Assembly (NCBI GenBank): GCA_021821185.1
Contig: JAKACU010000019.1
Location: forward strand, 1-25,222
Reading direction: 5' to 3'
DNA: 25,222 nucleotides
DNA from: Bacillota bacterium
GTDB taxonomy: Bacteria > Bacillota > Bacilli > Alicyclobacillales > SLC66
The notes below the pieces were generated by a model. That model saw only the letters and a program-made list of their open reading frames with translations. It had not been told where the DNA came from and searched no databases. Position 1 is the stretch's first letter. Each line of letters starts with the position of its first letter. Positions 6,696-15,889 of the stretch are shown here, one piece after another. Made by a program: the position numbers and the translations under genes.

Positions 6696-7127
6696 ATGTT
6701 TATGGGTGAATATCAACATAGCCTGGATGATAAGTCACGCATCACGATTCCTGCCAAATTTCGAGAAGGCTTAGGTGCATCTTTTGTTATGACTCGTGGC
6801 CTTGATGCCTGTCTCTTCGTTTACCCCCGCGACGATTGGAATATCATGGAACAAAAGTTACGCACTATGCCTTTAGCGCGTTCTGATGCGCGGCAATTTA
6901 TCCGTTTTTTATTTAGCGGTGCTGCAGAATTAGATCTTGATAAGCAAGGACGTGTGCTAATTCCTTCCAACTTGCGAGAGTATGCTGGAATAACAGAGAA
7001 CTGTGTTGTGATTGGAGTAGACGCCCGCGTAGAGATTTGGGATGCAAAAAAATGGCAATCCTATTCTGAGACGGCAGCAGATTCTTTTAATGATTTGGCG
7101 CAGGGACTTGTGGATCTTGATTTTTAG
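6696..7127 (+). CDS. mraZ: Transcriptional regulator MraZ
   Basis: MraZ is the conserved first gene of dcw clusters and represses its own operon by binding direct repeats. The 143-residue protein contains two SpoVT/AbrB-like units. The first has DDKSRITIPAKFREGL (residues about 11-26) and the second has LDLDKQGRVLIPSNLRE (about 80-96). The first unit has Ser where many homologues have Gly in the DxKGR motif. The start MFMGEYQH is typical of the family. Its ribosome site AAGGTGG is 11 bases upstream and coincides with the last GTGG box. It is separated by 26 bases from rsmH and lies about 120 bases after bshC, beyond a terminator. Confidence 0.97.
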   Translation: MFMGEYQHSLDDKSRITIPAKFREGLGASFVMTRGLDACLFVYPRDDWNIMEQKLRTMPLARSDARQFIRFLFSGAAELDLDKQGRVLIPSNLREYAGITENCVVIGVDARVEIWDAKKWQSYSETAADSFNDLAQGLVDLDF

Positions 7128-7153
7128 CGAATCAGAAACGAGGAATACAGATC

Positions 7154-8113
7154 GTGAATGAAGGGTTTACGCATACAACTGTATTATTGCAAGAAGCCGT
7201 GGCTATGTTGCGGCCCCAAAATCATGCAACGTACGTCGACCTAACGCTAGGTGCTGGCGGACACACAAGGGCATTGCTTGCAGCAAGTGGTCCACTCGGT
7301 AAAGTCATTGCGTTTGATCAGGATGAGCATGCTGTTTTGGCAGCTCAATCGTTTCAATCTGAGTATAAAGATCGATTGACTATTGTACGGGCTAATTTTC
7401 GGGATGTACGCGCGGCACTTGATGAGCTTTCGATCGATAAGGTAGATGGTCTTCTTTGCGATTTAGGTGTGTCATCACCGCAGTTGGATGAAGGGGAACG
7501 AGGGTTCTCTTATCAACATGATGCACCGCTTGATATGCGCATGGATCAACGTCAGCGTATGTCGGCCAAAGATCTTGTGGCTAAACTTGATGCGCGTGAA
7601 TTGACAGAGATATTTCGTTTTTATGGGGAAGAGAAATGGGCAGCTCGAATTGCTTCTTTTATCGTAAAAGAACGTATCGAACATCCCATTGAAACGACCG
7701 GACACCTTGTTGAAGTGATTAAAAAAGCGGTACCGGCGGCTGCTAGACGAGATGGGCCGCATCCGGCAAAACGGGTGTTTCAGGCGCTTCGCATTAAGGT
7801 GAATGATGAACTTGGGGCTCTTGAAGATGTCCTAGCCATCGCCCCGGATATCCTTCGTCCTGAAGCAAGGATCGCAATGATCACGTTTCATTCTTTGGAG
7901 GACCGCCTGGTTAAACAGTCTTTTGTAAAAGAGTCCAGAGAGTGTATTTGTCCACCGCATACACCCATCTGTACATGCTCACATGTTGCGCGCATGAAGA
8001 TTATTACGCGAAAACCTATCTTACCATCGCAAGACGAGATAGTGGACAATCCACGAGCGCGATCTGCCAAATTACGAGTTGCTGAACGGCTCGATGAAGA
8101 TCAAAAACTATAA
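7154..8113 (+). CDS. rsmH: 16S rRNA (cytosine-1402-N4)-methyltransferase RsmH
   Basis: RsmH (MraW) methylates N4 of C1402 in the decoding centre of 16S rRNA, using S-adenosylmethionine. The 319-residue protein has the SAM-binding motif DLTLGAGGHTRALL near residues 24-37, then LLCDLGVSSPQLDEGERGFS and the PLDMRMD signature. ITFHSLEDRLVKQSF and a cysteine-rich CICPPHTPICTC segment near the C-terminus are also standard for the family. The start is GTG with GAGG 10 bases upstream. It follows mraZ closely and precedes ftsL, the usual order. It acts in the cytoplasm on the small ribosomal subunit. Confidence 0.97.
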   Translation: MNEGFTHTTVLLQEAVAMLRPQNHATYVDLTLGAGGHTRALLAASGPLGKVIAFDQDEHAVLAAQSFQSEYKDRLTIVRANFRDVRAALDELSIDKVDGLLCDLGVSSPQLDEGERGFSYQHDAPLDMRMDQRQRMSAKDLVAKLDARELTEIFRFYGEEKWAARIASFIVKERIEHPIETTGHLVEVIKKAVPAAARRDGPHPAKRVFQALRIKVNDELGALEDVLAIAPDILRPEARIAMITFHSLEDRLVKQSFVKESRECICPPHTPICTCSHVARMKIITRKPILPSQDEIVDNPRARSAKLRVAERLDEDQKL

Positions 8114-8154
8114 TGATCGATTACGTATATTATCTATAAGGAGTGTTAAGCAAC

Positions 8155-8550
8155 ATGATCGCAATGGATGTCGAGGCGCGCCAAAGTTCACCACAGAACA
8201 TGGTTTCTCCCGTTTCTTCAAGGCAAGTAGCTCGTTCTACTCATGAAATGGCAAGAGAAAAGGCGTTGCAACAAGCACATCCGCAGACAAGAAGCCGCTT
8301 GGGTGTAGTTGTCTCTTTGATTTTTTGTACCGCTGTTTCAGCTTACCTCGTCAGCCAATATGCCACGATCGTGTCACTTAATTACACGAACCAGCAATTG
8401 CGCGTGACGCTGTCACAACAAAATGCAACGAATGCGTCGTTGCAATCTACGGTGTATGAATTGTCATCACCGACAAGAATTTTGAATATTGCCGAACAAA
8501 AGTTGCACATGTCGCCAGCTACTCCTGTTGAAGTGGGTGCAAGCAAGTAG
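8155..8550 (+). CDS. ftsL: Cell division protein FtsL
   Basis: The 131-residue bitopic membrane protein has a charged cytoplasmic N-terminus of about 50 residues. A single membrane helix follows (LGVVVSLIFCTAVSAYLVSQ), then an extracytoplasmic coiled coil rich in Gln, Asn and Leu. FtsL pairs with DivIC and DivIB and activates septal synthesis by the SEDS-PBP pair. Sequence conservation in this family is low, so the call rests on topology, size and position between rsmH and the PBP gene. The GTG at 8143 overlaps the AAGGAG ribosome site. The ATG at 8155, 11 bases after it, is the likely start, with an ATG at 8164 as an alternative. Confidence 0.9.
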   Translation: MIAMDVEARQSSPQNMVSPVSSRQVARSTHEMAREKALQQAHPQTRSRLGVVVSLIFCTAVSAYLVSQYATIVSLNYTNQQLRVTLSQQNATNASLQSTVYELSSPTRILNIAEQKLHMSPATPVEVGASK

Positions 8551-8625
8551 CGCAACAGTTCTAGTCGGTTATCCTCAGGCATAAGGTGAGACGGACAAGA
8601 CTCTCACTGTAAGAGGCGATGCTGT

Positions 8626-10581
8626 TTGCGCATAACTCAATCAAAAGTTCGACGGCGTGTATTTTTCCTTTTGACAGGCGCATTGTGTGCTTTTGCGGTG
8701 CTCGCTGGGCGAGTTGTGCATATTACAACCATTAACTCTAAATTTTATACGCAAAAAGCCGAGCAGACGATTACGCGGAGTATTCCTGTCTATGCTGTAC
8801 GCGGTAGTATTCTGGATGATCATGGCAACCCTCTTGTATACACGGCAAGCGCAGCTACGATCATCGCTGTTCCAAGACAAATTCAGGATCCCGCACGGAC
8901 GGCAGTTTTACTTTCACGCATCCTTGGTGGATCCGCGCAAAAAATTGAAAGGCTACTTAAAAAGCGCATCTTGATGGTGTATTTGAGGCCGCAGGGAAGA
9001 CGGCTTGATGAAACCAAAGCGAGGGCCATTCGCGCGTTGCGCATCCCAGGAATTTACCTCACTGAAGAAGGAAAACGAAGCTATCCATACGGTGACCTTG
9101 CCGCGCAAGTCCTTGGGTTTACGGGCGGCGAAGGGCAAGGCTTAGCTGGCATTGAACTAGCGTATAATAAAGTGTTGACAGGAGAGCCGGGAGCGATCCG
9201 TTTTGTGGCAGATGCGGCCGGTCGCGAAATTCCAGGCAACAATGATAAATACATAGCACCAGTATCGGGACAAAATATTGAATTGACGATCGATCGGCAG
9301 ATTTCCCAATTTGTAGACCGTGAAATTCAAAACGTCGTCGCAAAGTATAATCCAGACCATGTGACGATGATTGTGGAACAGCCACAAACAGGGCGAATTC
9401 TAGCGATGGGCAATTATCCATCGTTTAATCCGGCCAATTGGAGAAATGTGCAACCATCCGTTTATAACCGTAATTTGGCCATATGGCAGACGTTTGAGCC
9501 AGGCAGTACTTTTAAGATTGTGACGTTGGCCACTGCATTGCAAGAAAAGCGTGTTGAATTAACGCAACGTTTTTATGATCCTGGATACTATGAGGTGGCG
9601 GGGCATCGCATCAGGTGTTGGAAAAGCGGCGGACATGGTTCACAGTCCTATCTTAATGTGGTGGAAAATTCATGTAATCCTGGTTTTGTATCATTAGGGG
9701 AGCGACTTGGGAAAACGACGTTATTTTCGTACATTCGCCAATTTGGTTTTGGTCAAAAGACCGGAATCACGTTACCTGGTGAAGGAAAGGGTATTTTATT
9801 TTCGCCGCAAAAAGTCGGTCCGTTGGAGCTTGCAACAACATCATTTGGGCAAGGCGTGTCAGTAACGCCCATTCAGCAAGTGATGGCTATGGGGACGATC
9901 GCTAATGGCGGCGAGTTAATGAAACCGGAAATTGTAAAAGCGTATATTGATCCTGTGACCAACCTGGCGGTGCAAACCGTACAGCCACAAGTCGTTCGTC
10001 GCGTGATTTCGACGAGCGTTGCCTATGAAGTACGTTCCGCTTTAGAGAGTGTGGTTGCGCAAGGAACCGGAGCCAATGCTTTTCGGGATGGTTATCGCAT
10101 TGCAGGGAAAACGGGTACAGCTCAAGTGGTTGTCAAGGGACACTACTCCAGTCAACATTACATTGTGTCTTTCATTGGCATGGCGCCAGCGAATCATCCG
10201 CAGCTTGTGGCTTATGTTGCTATTGATTATCCGAAACCAAAAAACTCACCGGTGTTTGGCGGAACTATCGCGGCTCCAGTCGTTGGTAACGTCCTTGCTG
10301 ATAGTTTGCAGTATTTAGGTGTCACTCCGTCTGTTTCTGGGTTGCCAAAGAAATTTCGGCTTGGCATCGATCCCCAATTGACGACCGTGCCGGATTTTTC
10401 ACAGCGCCTTTATAAAGATGCTATTCGCCAGATTATTGAGAGCGGCAGTGTACTGCGAGCACAGGTGGTCAATCAGGGGCCTTACGTCGTGGCGCAGCAA
10501 CCTGCACCCGGAATGAAAGTGGAACAAGGCAGTGTTATTCGGTTGTATCTTGGCCCTGAACCCAATTCAACTGCGAAATAA
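8626..10581 (+). CDS. spoVD: Class B penicillin-binding protein, SpoVD-type D,D-transpeptidase with one PASTA domain
   Basis: This 651-residue transpeptidase cross-links peptidoglycan stem peptides. It has an N-terminal anchor helix (residues about 12-30), a PBP dimerisation domain, and a transpeptidase domain with Ser294-Thr-Phe-Lys, Ser349-Cys-Asn and Lys495-Thr-Gly. A single PASTA domain sits near residues 585-648. B. subtilis SpoVD is about the same length with one PASTA domain, whereas PbpB has two. Cys331 and Cys350 are 19 residues apart and match the redox-active Cys332/Cys351 pair reported for SpoVD, which StoA keeps reduced. The start is TTG with AGAGG 9 bases upstream; the ATG 7 bases earlier is out of frame. 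It is the only PBP gene in the cluster, where Bacillus has pbpB and spoVD side by side. It may therefore serve vegetative division too, or PbpB may be encoded elsewhere. Confidence 0.93.
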   Translation: MRITQSKVRRRVFFLLTGALCAFAVLAGRVVHITTINSKFYTQKAEQTITRSIPVYAVRGSILDDHGNPLVYTASAATIIAVPRQIQDPARTAVLLSRILGGSAQKIERLLKKRILMVYLRPQGRRLDETKARAIRALRIPGIYLTEEGKRSYPYGDLAAQVLGFTGGEGQGLAGIELAYNKVLTGEPGAIRFVADAAGREIPGNNDKYIAPVSGQNIELTIDRQISQFVDREIQNVVAKYNPDHVTMIVEQPQTGRILAMGNYPSFNPANWRNVQPSVYNRNLAIWQTFEPGSTFKIVTLATALQEKRVELTQRFYDPGYYEVAGHRIRCWKSGGHGSQSYLNVVENSCNPGFVSLGERLGKTTLFSYIRQFGFGQKTGITLPGEGKGILFSPQKVGPLELATTSFGQGVSVTPIQQVMAMGTIANGGELMKPEIVKAYIDPVTNLAVQTVQPQVVRRVISTSVAYEVRSALESVVAQGTGANAFRDGYRIAGKTGTAQVVVKGHYSSQHYIVSFIGMAPANHPQLVAYVAIDYPKPKNSPVFGGTIAAPVVGNVLADSLQYLGVTPSVSGLPKKFRLGIDPQLTTVPDFSQRLYKDAIRQIIESGSVLRAQVVNQGPYVVAQQPAPGMKVEQGSVIRLYLGPEPNSTAK

Positions 10582-10599
10582 CGAGGAGGAAACGGTAAG

Positions 10600-12084
10600 A
10601 TGAAGTTACGGGACTTAATAGACGTCATCGTATTGAAAAAAATTCATGGCAACGAGGATGTTGAGGTGTCTGCAATCACGGATGACTCGCGCACCGTCGT
10701 TGCGGGATCGCTTTTTGTTGCTTTATCTGGAGATCACGTGGATGGCCATGATTTTGTCGCGCAAGCTGTTGCGAAAGGTGCGGTCGCTCTCCTCGTTGAA
10801 CATGTTGTGGAGTCTCATGTGCCGCAGATCATTGTACCTTCAACACGGCGCGTCGCGCCCATCTTGGCACACCGGTTATTGGGTCAGCCTGCAAAGTTGA
10901 TGACGATGATTGGTGTGACAGGCACGAATGGTAAAACAACCACAACGATGCTTATCGAACGCATTTTACAAGAAGCGCATAAGGTTACCGGGCTCATTGG
11001 TACGATTGAACAGCGAACCAGTGCGCATGTGTTGCGCGAGTCCGGGATGACGACGCCCCAGGCGGTTGACCTTACATATTTGCTTAAAGCGATGCAAGAT
11101 GAACAGGTCGAATACGTGGTCATGGAAACTTCTTCGCATGCTTTGGAGCTTGCGCGTATCGCTGGTATCTCGTATCGAGTCGCCGCCTTTACGAACCTTA
11201 CACAAGATCACCTTGATTTTCATAAAACGATGGATGCCTATGGGCGTGCCAAAGGGCACCTTTTCTCGCGACTTGGCAATGATTTTTATCCATTAGCAGA
11301 TGGTGGATTGCCTGTGGCCGTACTCAATGCTGATGATCCTTGGAGTGCTGTGTACGAAAAAGACACGGTGCAACAGGTTCTGACGTACGGAATTGACAAT
11401 GCGGCGGATGTTTGCGCAAAAAATTTACGCATTAAAGCCCAAGGCGTGCAATTTGTCATGGAGACATTCGCTGGGCACGTTGAGATCGCCCTGCATATGA
11501 CTGGGCGTTTTAGTGTGTATAATGCTCTTTGTGCTGCTGCCTGTTCACTTGCTCTTGGGATTGATCTTTTTACGATTAAGCATGCTTTAGAAAACACCCT
11601 CGGTGTGCCTGGAAGGTTTGAACGTGTGGTTGCCGGGCAACCATTTACGATTCTTGTTGATTATTCACACACACCGGATAGTCTTGAAAATGCCTTAACG
11701 ACCATTCGCGAATTTTGCACAGGCAAGGTAATCACTGTTGTTGGTGCGGGAGGCGATCGTGATAAAACAAAACGCCCATTAATGGCACAAATGGCCGTCA
11801 GGTACAGCGATTTTACGGTGCTTACATCGGATAATCCACGCACGGAAGACCCGGAAAAAATCCTTGATGACATGGAACAAGGTGTTCGTGCCTTCCCTGA
11901 TAAATACACGAGACTCGTATCCCGCACGGATGGTATTCGACATGCAATTTGTATGGCACAAGAAGATGATGTGATCCTAATTGCTGGCAAAGGGCATGAG
12001 ACGTATCAAATCCTAGGCACAATAAAACACGACTATGATGATCGAAAAGTGGCTGCAGCCATCATCAAGGAGAATGTCCTTTGA
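10600..12084 (+). CDS. murE: UDP-MurNAc-L-Ala-D-Glu:meso-diaminopimelate ligase MurE
   Basis: MurE adds the third residue of the peptidoglycan stem peptide in the cytoplasm, using ATP. The 494-residue protein has the ATP loop GTNGKTT at residues 108-114. The substrate-specificity motif is DNPRTEDP starting at residue 411. DNPR marks meso-diaminopimelate enzymes, while lysine-adding enzymes differ here, so the cell wall is probably of the A1-gamma DAP type. The carboxyl-terminal segment LIAGKGHETYQ is also typical. The ATG has GAGGAGG 10 bases upstream and lies 18 bases after the PBP gene. Its stop overlaps the murF start by 4 bases. Confidence 0.97.
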   Translation: MKLRDLIDVIVLKKIHGNEDVEVSAITDDSRTVVAGSLFVALSGDHVDGHDFVAQAVAKGAVALLVEHVVESHVPQIIVPSTRRVAPILAHRLLGQPAKLMTMIGVTGTNGKTTTTMLIERILQEAHKVTGLIGTIEQRTSAHVLRESGMTTPQAVDLTYLLKAMQDEQVEYVVMETSSHALELARIAGISYRVAAFTNLTQDHLDFHKTMDAYGRAKGHLFSRLGNDFYPLADGGLPVAVLNADDPWSAVYEKDTVQQVLTYGIDNAADVCAKNLRIKAQGVQFVMETFAGHVEIALHMTGRFSVYNALCAAACSLALGIDLFTIKHALENTLGVPGRFERVVAGQPFTILVDYSHTPDSLENALTTIREFCTGKVITVVGAGGDRDKTKRPLMAQMAVRYSDFTVLTSDNPRTEDPEKILDDMEQGVRAFPDKYTRLVSRTDGIRHAICMAQEDDVILIAGKGHETYQILGTIKHDYDDRKVAAAIIKENVL

Positions 12085-13481
12085 AAGTATCTCTGGATTT
12101 TTTGGCGCACGCTACACAAGGTCAGTTGTTCGGAAATAACACCTTGATCATCAATTTTGTTTCGACCGATACACGCACACTGTGCGAAGGAAGTTTATAC
12201 ATACCGCTTATCGGCGAACGATTTGATGGGCATGAGTTTCTTGTTGATGCTTTGCAAAAAGGCGCCAACGCTTTTTTGTGGCAAAAAGATCACGTACTAC
12301 CTGATGAATTTTCGTCTATTCCTTACATTGTCGTAGAAGATACACTCGTTGCATTACAAAATATAGCTCATGCTTATCGGAGATCCTTGCCAGTAAAAGT
12401 GGTAGCAATTACGGGCAGCAATGGCAAAACATCAACCAAAGATATGGTCACAACTGTCCTTGCAACAACGTATCGTACCGCAGCGACAAAGGGTAATTTG
12501 AACAATCACATTGGGCTCCCTCTATCGATTCTTGCTTGGCCTGACGATATTGATATCGCCATTTTGGAAATGGGCATGAGTTCTTTAGGAGAGATTAAAC
12601 GGTTGTGTGAAATCGCAGAACCGGATGTTGGCGTTATAACGAACATCGGTGAGGCACATATCGGGTTGCTCGGATCGCGCGAAGCCATTGCATCTGCCAA
12701 ATGGGAGCTCATTGAGGCTTTACCGTCTGATGGACTTGCCGTTTTGCCAGCTAATGAACCGTTGATCACAAGCCGGACCGTGCCAAATACCGTACGGACA
12801 ATTTTTGTAGGTGATGGGACGCAATCAGCATTGTATTATACAAACTATCTTCAAAAAAATGATCTATCGTGTCAATTTATCGTTATGCCGGAAGGAGACA
12901 TCGTGCACTTATCAGCTCCTGGAAGGCATCAGGCACAAAATGCATTATGTGCGCTTGCAGTCGCCTATGCATTTCAAGTGCCTAAGTACGTAGCCATCGA
13001 GGCATTACGATCGGTCCAATTGACACAAATGCGCCTTGAAGTTAGTAAAGTTGCAAGTGATTTTACGGTTATTAACGATGCGTACAATGCAGCACCAGCG
13101 TCGGTGTATGCGGCTTTAGATGTATTAAAGGATACGGGTTGTGATCGCTTGATGTTTGTTTTTGGCGATATGCTTGAATTAGGCGAACACGCAAAACACT
13201 TTCACGAAGAGATTGGTCGTCGTCTTACTTACTACAAGGTGACAGACGTCGTTGCAATCGGCGATATGGCACCTCTTGTTTTACCTTTTTTCATCTCGCA
13301 AAAAAGTCAGTCAAAAGAGGGTTTGCAACTCTCCGTTTCCGATGTAGTCGTTGCCCATGACACGATTTTGGCTGCGATAAAACACTACCGTCAAAGCGGT
13401 TTATCAGTTGCTGTGCTTATTAAAGGTTCACGGCGGATGCGTCTTGAGCAATTGGCACAACACCTGGTGATGTTGTCTTAG
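12081..13481 (+). CDS. murF: UDP-MurNAc-tripeptide--D-Ala-D-Ala ligase MurF
   Basis: MurF completes the cytoplasmic precursor by adding the D-Ala-D-Ala dipeptide. The 466-residue protein contains the Mur ligase ATP loop ITGSNGKTSTKDMV near residues 110-123. The central-domain segment NLNNHIGLPLSIL and the C-terminal NDAYNAAPASVYAAL and FGDMLELGEHA are also present. The start is TTG at 12081, overlapping the murE stop (TGA at 12082-12084), with AAGGAG 8 bases upstream. Translation is thus probably coupled to murE. In B. subtilis murF lies outside the dcw cluster, next to ddl, so the arrangement here is closer to the ancestral order. Confidence 0.96.
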   Translation: MKVSLDFLAHATQGQLFGNNTLIINFVSTDTRTLCEGSLYIPLIGERFDGHEFLVDALQKGANAFLWQKDHVLPDEFSSIPYIVVEDTLVALQNIAHAYRRSLPVKVVAITGSNGKTSTKDMVTTVLATTYRTAATKGNLNNHIGLPLSILAWPDDIDIAILEMGMSSLGEIKRLCEIAEPDVGVITNIGEAHIGLLGSREAIASAKWELIEALPSDGLAVLPANEPLITSRTVPNTVRTIFVGDGTQSALYYTNYLQKNDLSCQFIVMPEGDIVHLSAPGRHQAQNALCALAVAYAFQVPKYVAIEALRSVQLTQMRLEVSKVASDFTVINDAYNAAPASVYAALDVLKDTGCDRLMFVFGDMLELGEHAKHFHEEIGRRLTYYKVTDVVAIGDMAPLVLPFFISQKSQSKEGLQLSVSDVVVAHDTILAAIKHYRQSGLSVAVLIKGSRRMRLEQLAQHLVMLS

Positions 13482-13503
13482 ATGATTGATCGGGGGAATC
13501 TTC

Positions 13504-14463
13504 ATGGATGTGCAATCTTTGACGTGGACACTATTGGCCTCTTTTGTGATCGTGGTTCTTCTTGGCCCGATTGCCATTCCATTGCTGCGCCGATTTAAGT
13601 TTGGACAGGCCATTCGTGCAGAAGGTCCCATGCGCCATCAACAAAAAACGGGCACGCCGACGATGGGCGGTATTATTTTTCTTCTTACTGTCGTCTTTGT
13701 ATCGTTGCGTTTTTCAAGTTCACCTACGATGTGGATTTTGCTAGTCGCGACATTAGGTTTTGCCATTATCGGTTTCTTGGATGACGTGCTAAAGATTTTG
13801 CGCAAACGCAATCTTGGCTTAACGGCAAAACAGAAGCTTACGGGTCAAGTGATCGTCGTGATTGCTTTTTTCCTTACGCTTTACTTTCGTGGATGGCATT
13901 TTGAATTAGCTATACCTTTTATGAATCAATCATTACAACTCGGCATCTTTTATCCGTTATTTCTGGTCATTTTCATGGTGGGGTTCTCGAATGCTGTCAA
14001 CCTGACAGATGGGTTGGACGGACTTGCAGCGGGTACGAGTGCTATAGCTTTTACGGCTTTTGCGTTTATGGCATGGTGGAATAGCCAGTGGAATGTGTCT
14101 GTTTTTTCAATTAGTATGGTTGGCGCCTTATTGGGGTTTTTGGTATATAACCGGCATAAAGCACGAATTTTTATGGGGGATACTGGATCGCTCGGTATCG
14201 GTGGTGCTCTTGCTGCGGTGGCTGTGTTGACACATTCCGAGATTTGGCTTCTTTTGATTGGCTTGATTTTTATTATTGAAACTTTATCGGTCATGATTCA
14301 GGTTATATCGTTTCAGGCTTTTGGAAGGCGCGTCTTTAAAATGAGTCCAATTCATCATCACTTTGAATTGCTGGGCTGGTCTGAATGGCGTGTGGTACTG
14401 TCCTTTTGGGTGTTTACTGCGCTGTGTTCTGGTTTTGCATTGTACTTGTTTTTAAGGGCATAA
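13504..14463 (+). CDS. mraY: Phospho-MurNAc-pentapeptide transferase MraY
   Basis: MraY makes lipid I by moving phospho-MurNAc-pentapeptide to undecaprenyl phosphate in the cytoplasmic membrane. The 319-residue protein is polytopic (about ten hydrophobic segments). It shows the family motifs MRHQQKTGTPTMGG near residue 40, NLTDGLDGLAAG, FMGDTGSLGIGG and SPIHHHFELLGWSE. The Asp-rich motifs that bind Mg are intact. A TTG at 13486 would extend the N-terminus by six residues, but GGGGG lies 7 bases before the ATG at 13504, so the ATG is chosen. It starts 22 bases after murF. Confidence 0.96.
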   Translation: MDVQSLTWTLLASFVIVVLLGPIAIPLLRRFKFGQAIRAEGPMRHQQKTGTPTMGGIIFLLTVVFVSLRFSSSPTMWILLVATLGFAIIGFLDDVLKILRKRNLGLTAKQKLTGQVIVVIAFFLTLYFRGWHFELAIPFMNQSLQLGIFYPLFLVIFMVGFSNAVNLTDGLDGLAAGTSAIAFTAFAFMAWWNSQWNVSVFSISMVGALLGFLVYNRHKARIFMGDTGSLGIGGALAAVAVLTHSEIWLLLIGLIFIIETLSVMIQVISFQAFGRRVFKMSPIHHHFELLGWSEWRVVLSFWVFTALCSGFALYLFLRA

Positions 14464-14500
14464 ATTAGGGGTGCACAACTCTTTTAAAAGGATGAGAGCG

Positions 14501-15859
14501 ATGAATTATAAGGGGAAATCGGTTCTTGTGCTTGGTATGGCACGCAGTGGTGAAGCTGTAGCGAGATTACTTCATCACTTGGGGGCTATCGTGACGGTCA
14601 ATGACGGTTCTGATAGTGAGATACTCCGTCAGCAAGCCGCATTGCTTGAAGGGTTAGGGGTAAAGGTTGTACTTGGAGGTCACCCGCTATGTTTACTTGA
14701 TGGCTGCGATCTTATCATCAAGAATCCGGGTATAAAGTATGATCTGCACATTCTCGTCGACGCTCAAACAAGGCACATTCCAATCGTCACTGAAGTGGAA
14801 GTTGCGTACGCTATCACGAATGCACCCATCATTGGGATAACAGGATCAAACGGAAAAACGACGACGACGATGCTTGTCGATGACATGCTGCAACAGGCAC
14901 AAATCGCGCATACTGTAGGAGGCAATATAGGCACGCCGTTATCTGATGTCGTAACTAACTTGAATGATAAAACCTGGGTAGTCACAGAGCTTTCTAGCTT
15001 TCAACTAAAAGGTACACACACGTTTAGACCTCGCATCGGTGCGCTGATCAATGTGTACCCCACGCATTTGGATTACCATCATACGATGGAGGATTATATA
15101 GCTTCTAAAAAACGATTATTTGTGAATCAAGAACAAAGTGACATTGCCATACTTAATGTGGATCATCCTATCATAGAAGCCTTACAAAGCGATATCAAAG
15201 CGACGATATGGAAAGTTAGCACACAACACGCGGTTTGTCCAGGCGTTTTTGTTGCCGATGGGAACCTTGTAGCTAGATTGACAGAGGATACCGACCTAGT
15301 ACCTATTCTTGCGGTGCGTGAAATCTTCTTACGAGGCGATCACAACGTCGAAAATGCACTTGTCGCCTCTGCCATCGCCTTATGTGCTGGAGCATCGGTG
15401 GACGCCATCAGAGCCACGTTACGAACCTTTAAAGGTGTGGAGCACCGGTTAGAGTTTGTCCGTGAAGTTAACGGGATCACTTATTTCAATAACTCAAAAG
15501 CAACGAACCCGCAGGCGACGTTGCGCGCGTTAAAGTCTTTTCACGAACCGATCGTATGTATTCTTGGCGGACTAGAAAGAAATGACGACTTGCAGGTCTT
15601 ACTAAAACCTTTGCAAAATCATGTAAAGGCCGTTGTGACGCTAGGAGAATCACGTAAGCGAATGGCTGATTTGGCTACACAAGCCGGCATATCGTCAGTG
15701 ACGATGGTGGATACCATTGAAGATGCTGTTTTACAAGCGACGAAGGAAGCGAAAAAGGGTGATGTCGTGCTCTTAGCACCCGCCGCCGCAAGTTGGGACA
15801 TGTTTGCATCCTTTGAAGAGAGAGGACGCATCTTCAAAGAAGCTGTGCATAGATTGTAA
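14501..15859 (+). CDS. murD: UDP-MurNAc-L-alanine--D-glutamate ligase MurD
   Basis: MurD adds D-glutamate to UDP-MurNAc-L-Ala. The 452-residue length agrees with B. subtilis MurD (about 450). The N-terminal Rossmann-like domain begins KSVLVLGMARSG. The ATP loop GSNGKTT lies at residues 115-121, and the C-terminal NNSKATNPQATLRALKSF motif is intact. A GTG at 14471 and ATG at 14492 are in frame upstream. The ATG at 14501 has AAAAGGA 8 bases before it and gives the family-typical N-terminus. It starts 37 bases after mraY and ends about 30 bases before the SEDS gene. Confidence 0.96.
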   Translation: MNYKGKSVLVLGMARSGEAVARLLHHLGAIVTVNDGSDSEILRQQAALLEGLGVKVVLGGHPLCLLDGCDLIIKNPGIKYDLHILVDAQTRHIPIVTEVEVAYAITNAPIIGITGSNGKTTTTMLVDDMLQQAQIAHTVGGNIGTPLSDVVTNLNDKTWVVTELSSFQLKGTHTFRPRIGALINVYPTHLDYHHTMEDYIASKKRLFVNQEQSDIAILNVDHPIIEALQSDIKATIWKVSTQHAVCPGVFVADGNLVARLTEDTDLVPILAVREIFLRGDHNVENALVASAIALCAGASVDAIRATLRTFKGVEHRLEFVREVNGITYFNNSKATNPQATLRALKSFHEPIVCILGGLERNDDLQVLLKPLQNHVKAVVTLGESRKRMADLATQAGISSVTMVDTIEDAVLQATKEAKKGDVVLLAPAAASWDMFASFEERGRIFKEAVHRL

Positions 15860-15889
15860 CCATGGACAAGTGTTCATGGGGGGACAGCG

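Noticed and set aside
6601..8600. Minus-strand open frames inside rsmH and ftsL, such as 7475-7762 and 7888-8070
   Set aside because: They are shadows of strongly conserved plus-strand genes and have no start signals or recognisable products.
8586..8607. Six-base inverted repeat (GTGAGA/TCTCAC) between ftsL and spoVD
   Set aside because: Short stem, ten-base loop and no T-run, so it supports neither a terminator nor a known regulatory element.
10884..11990. Several 60-109-codon minus-strand frames within murE
   Set aside because: They lie entirely within a secure MurE gene and their composition follows its codon pattern.
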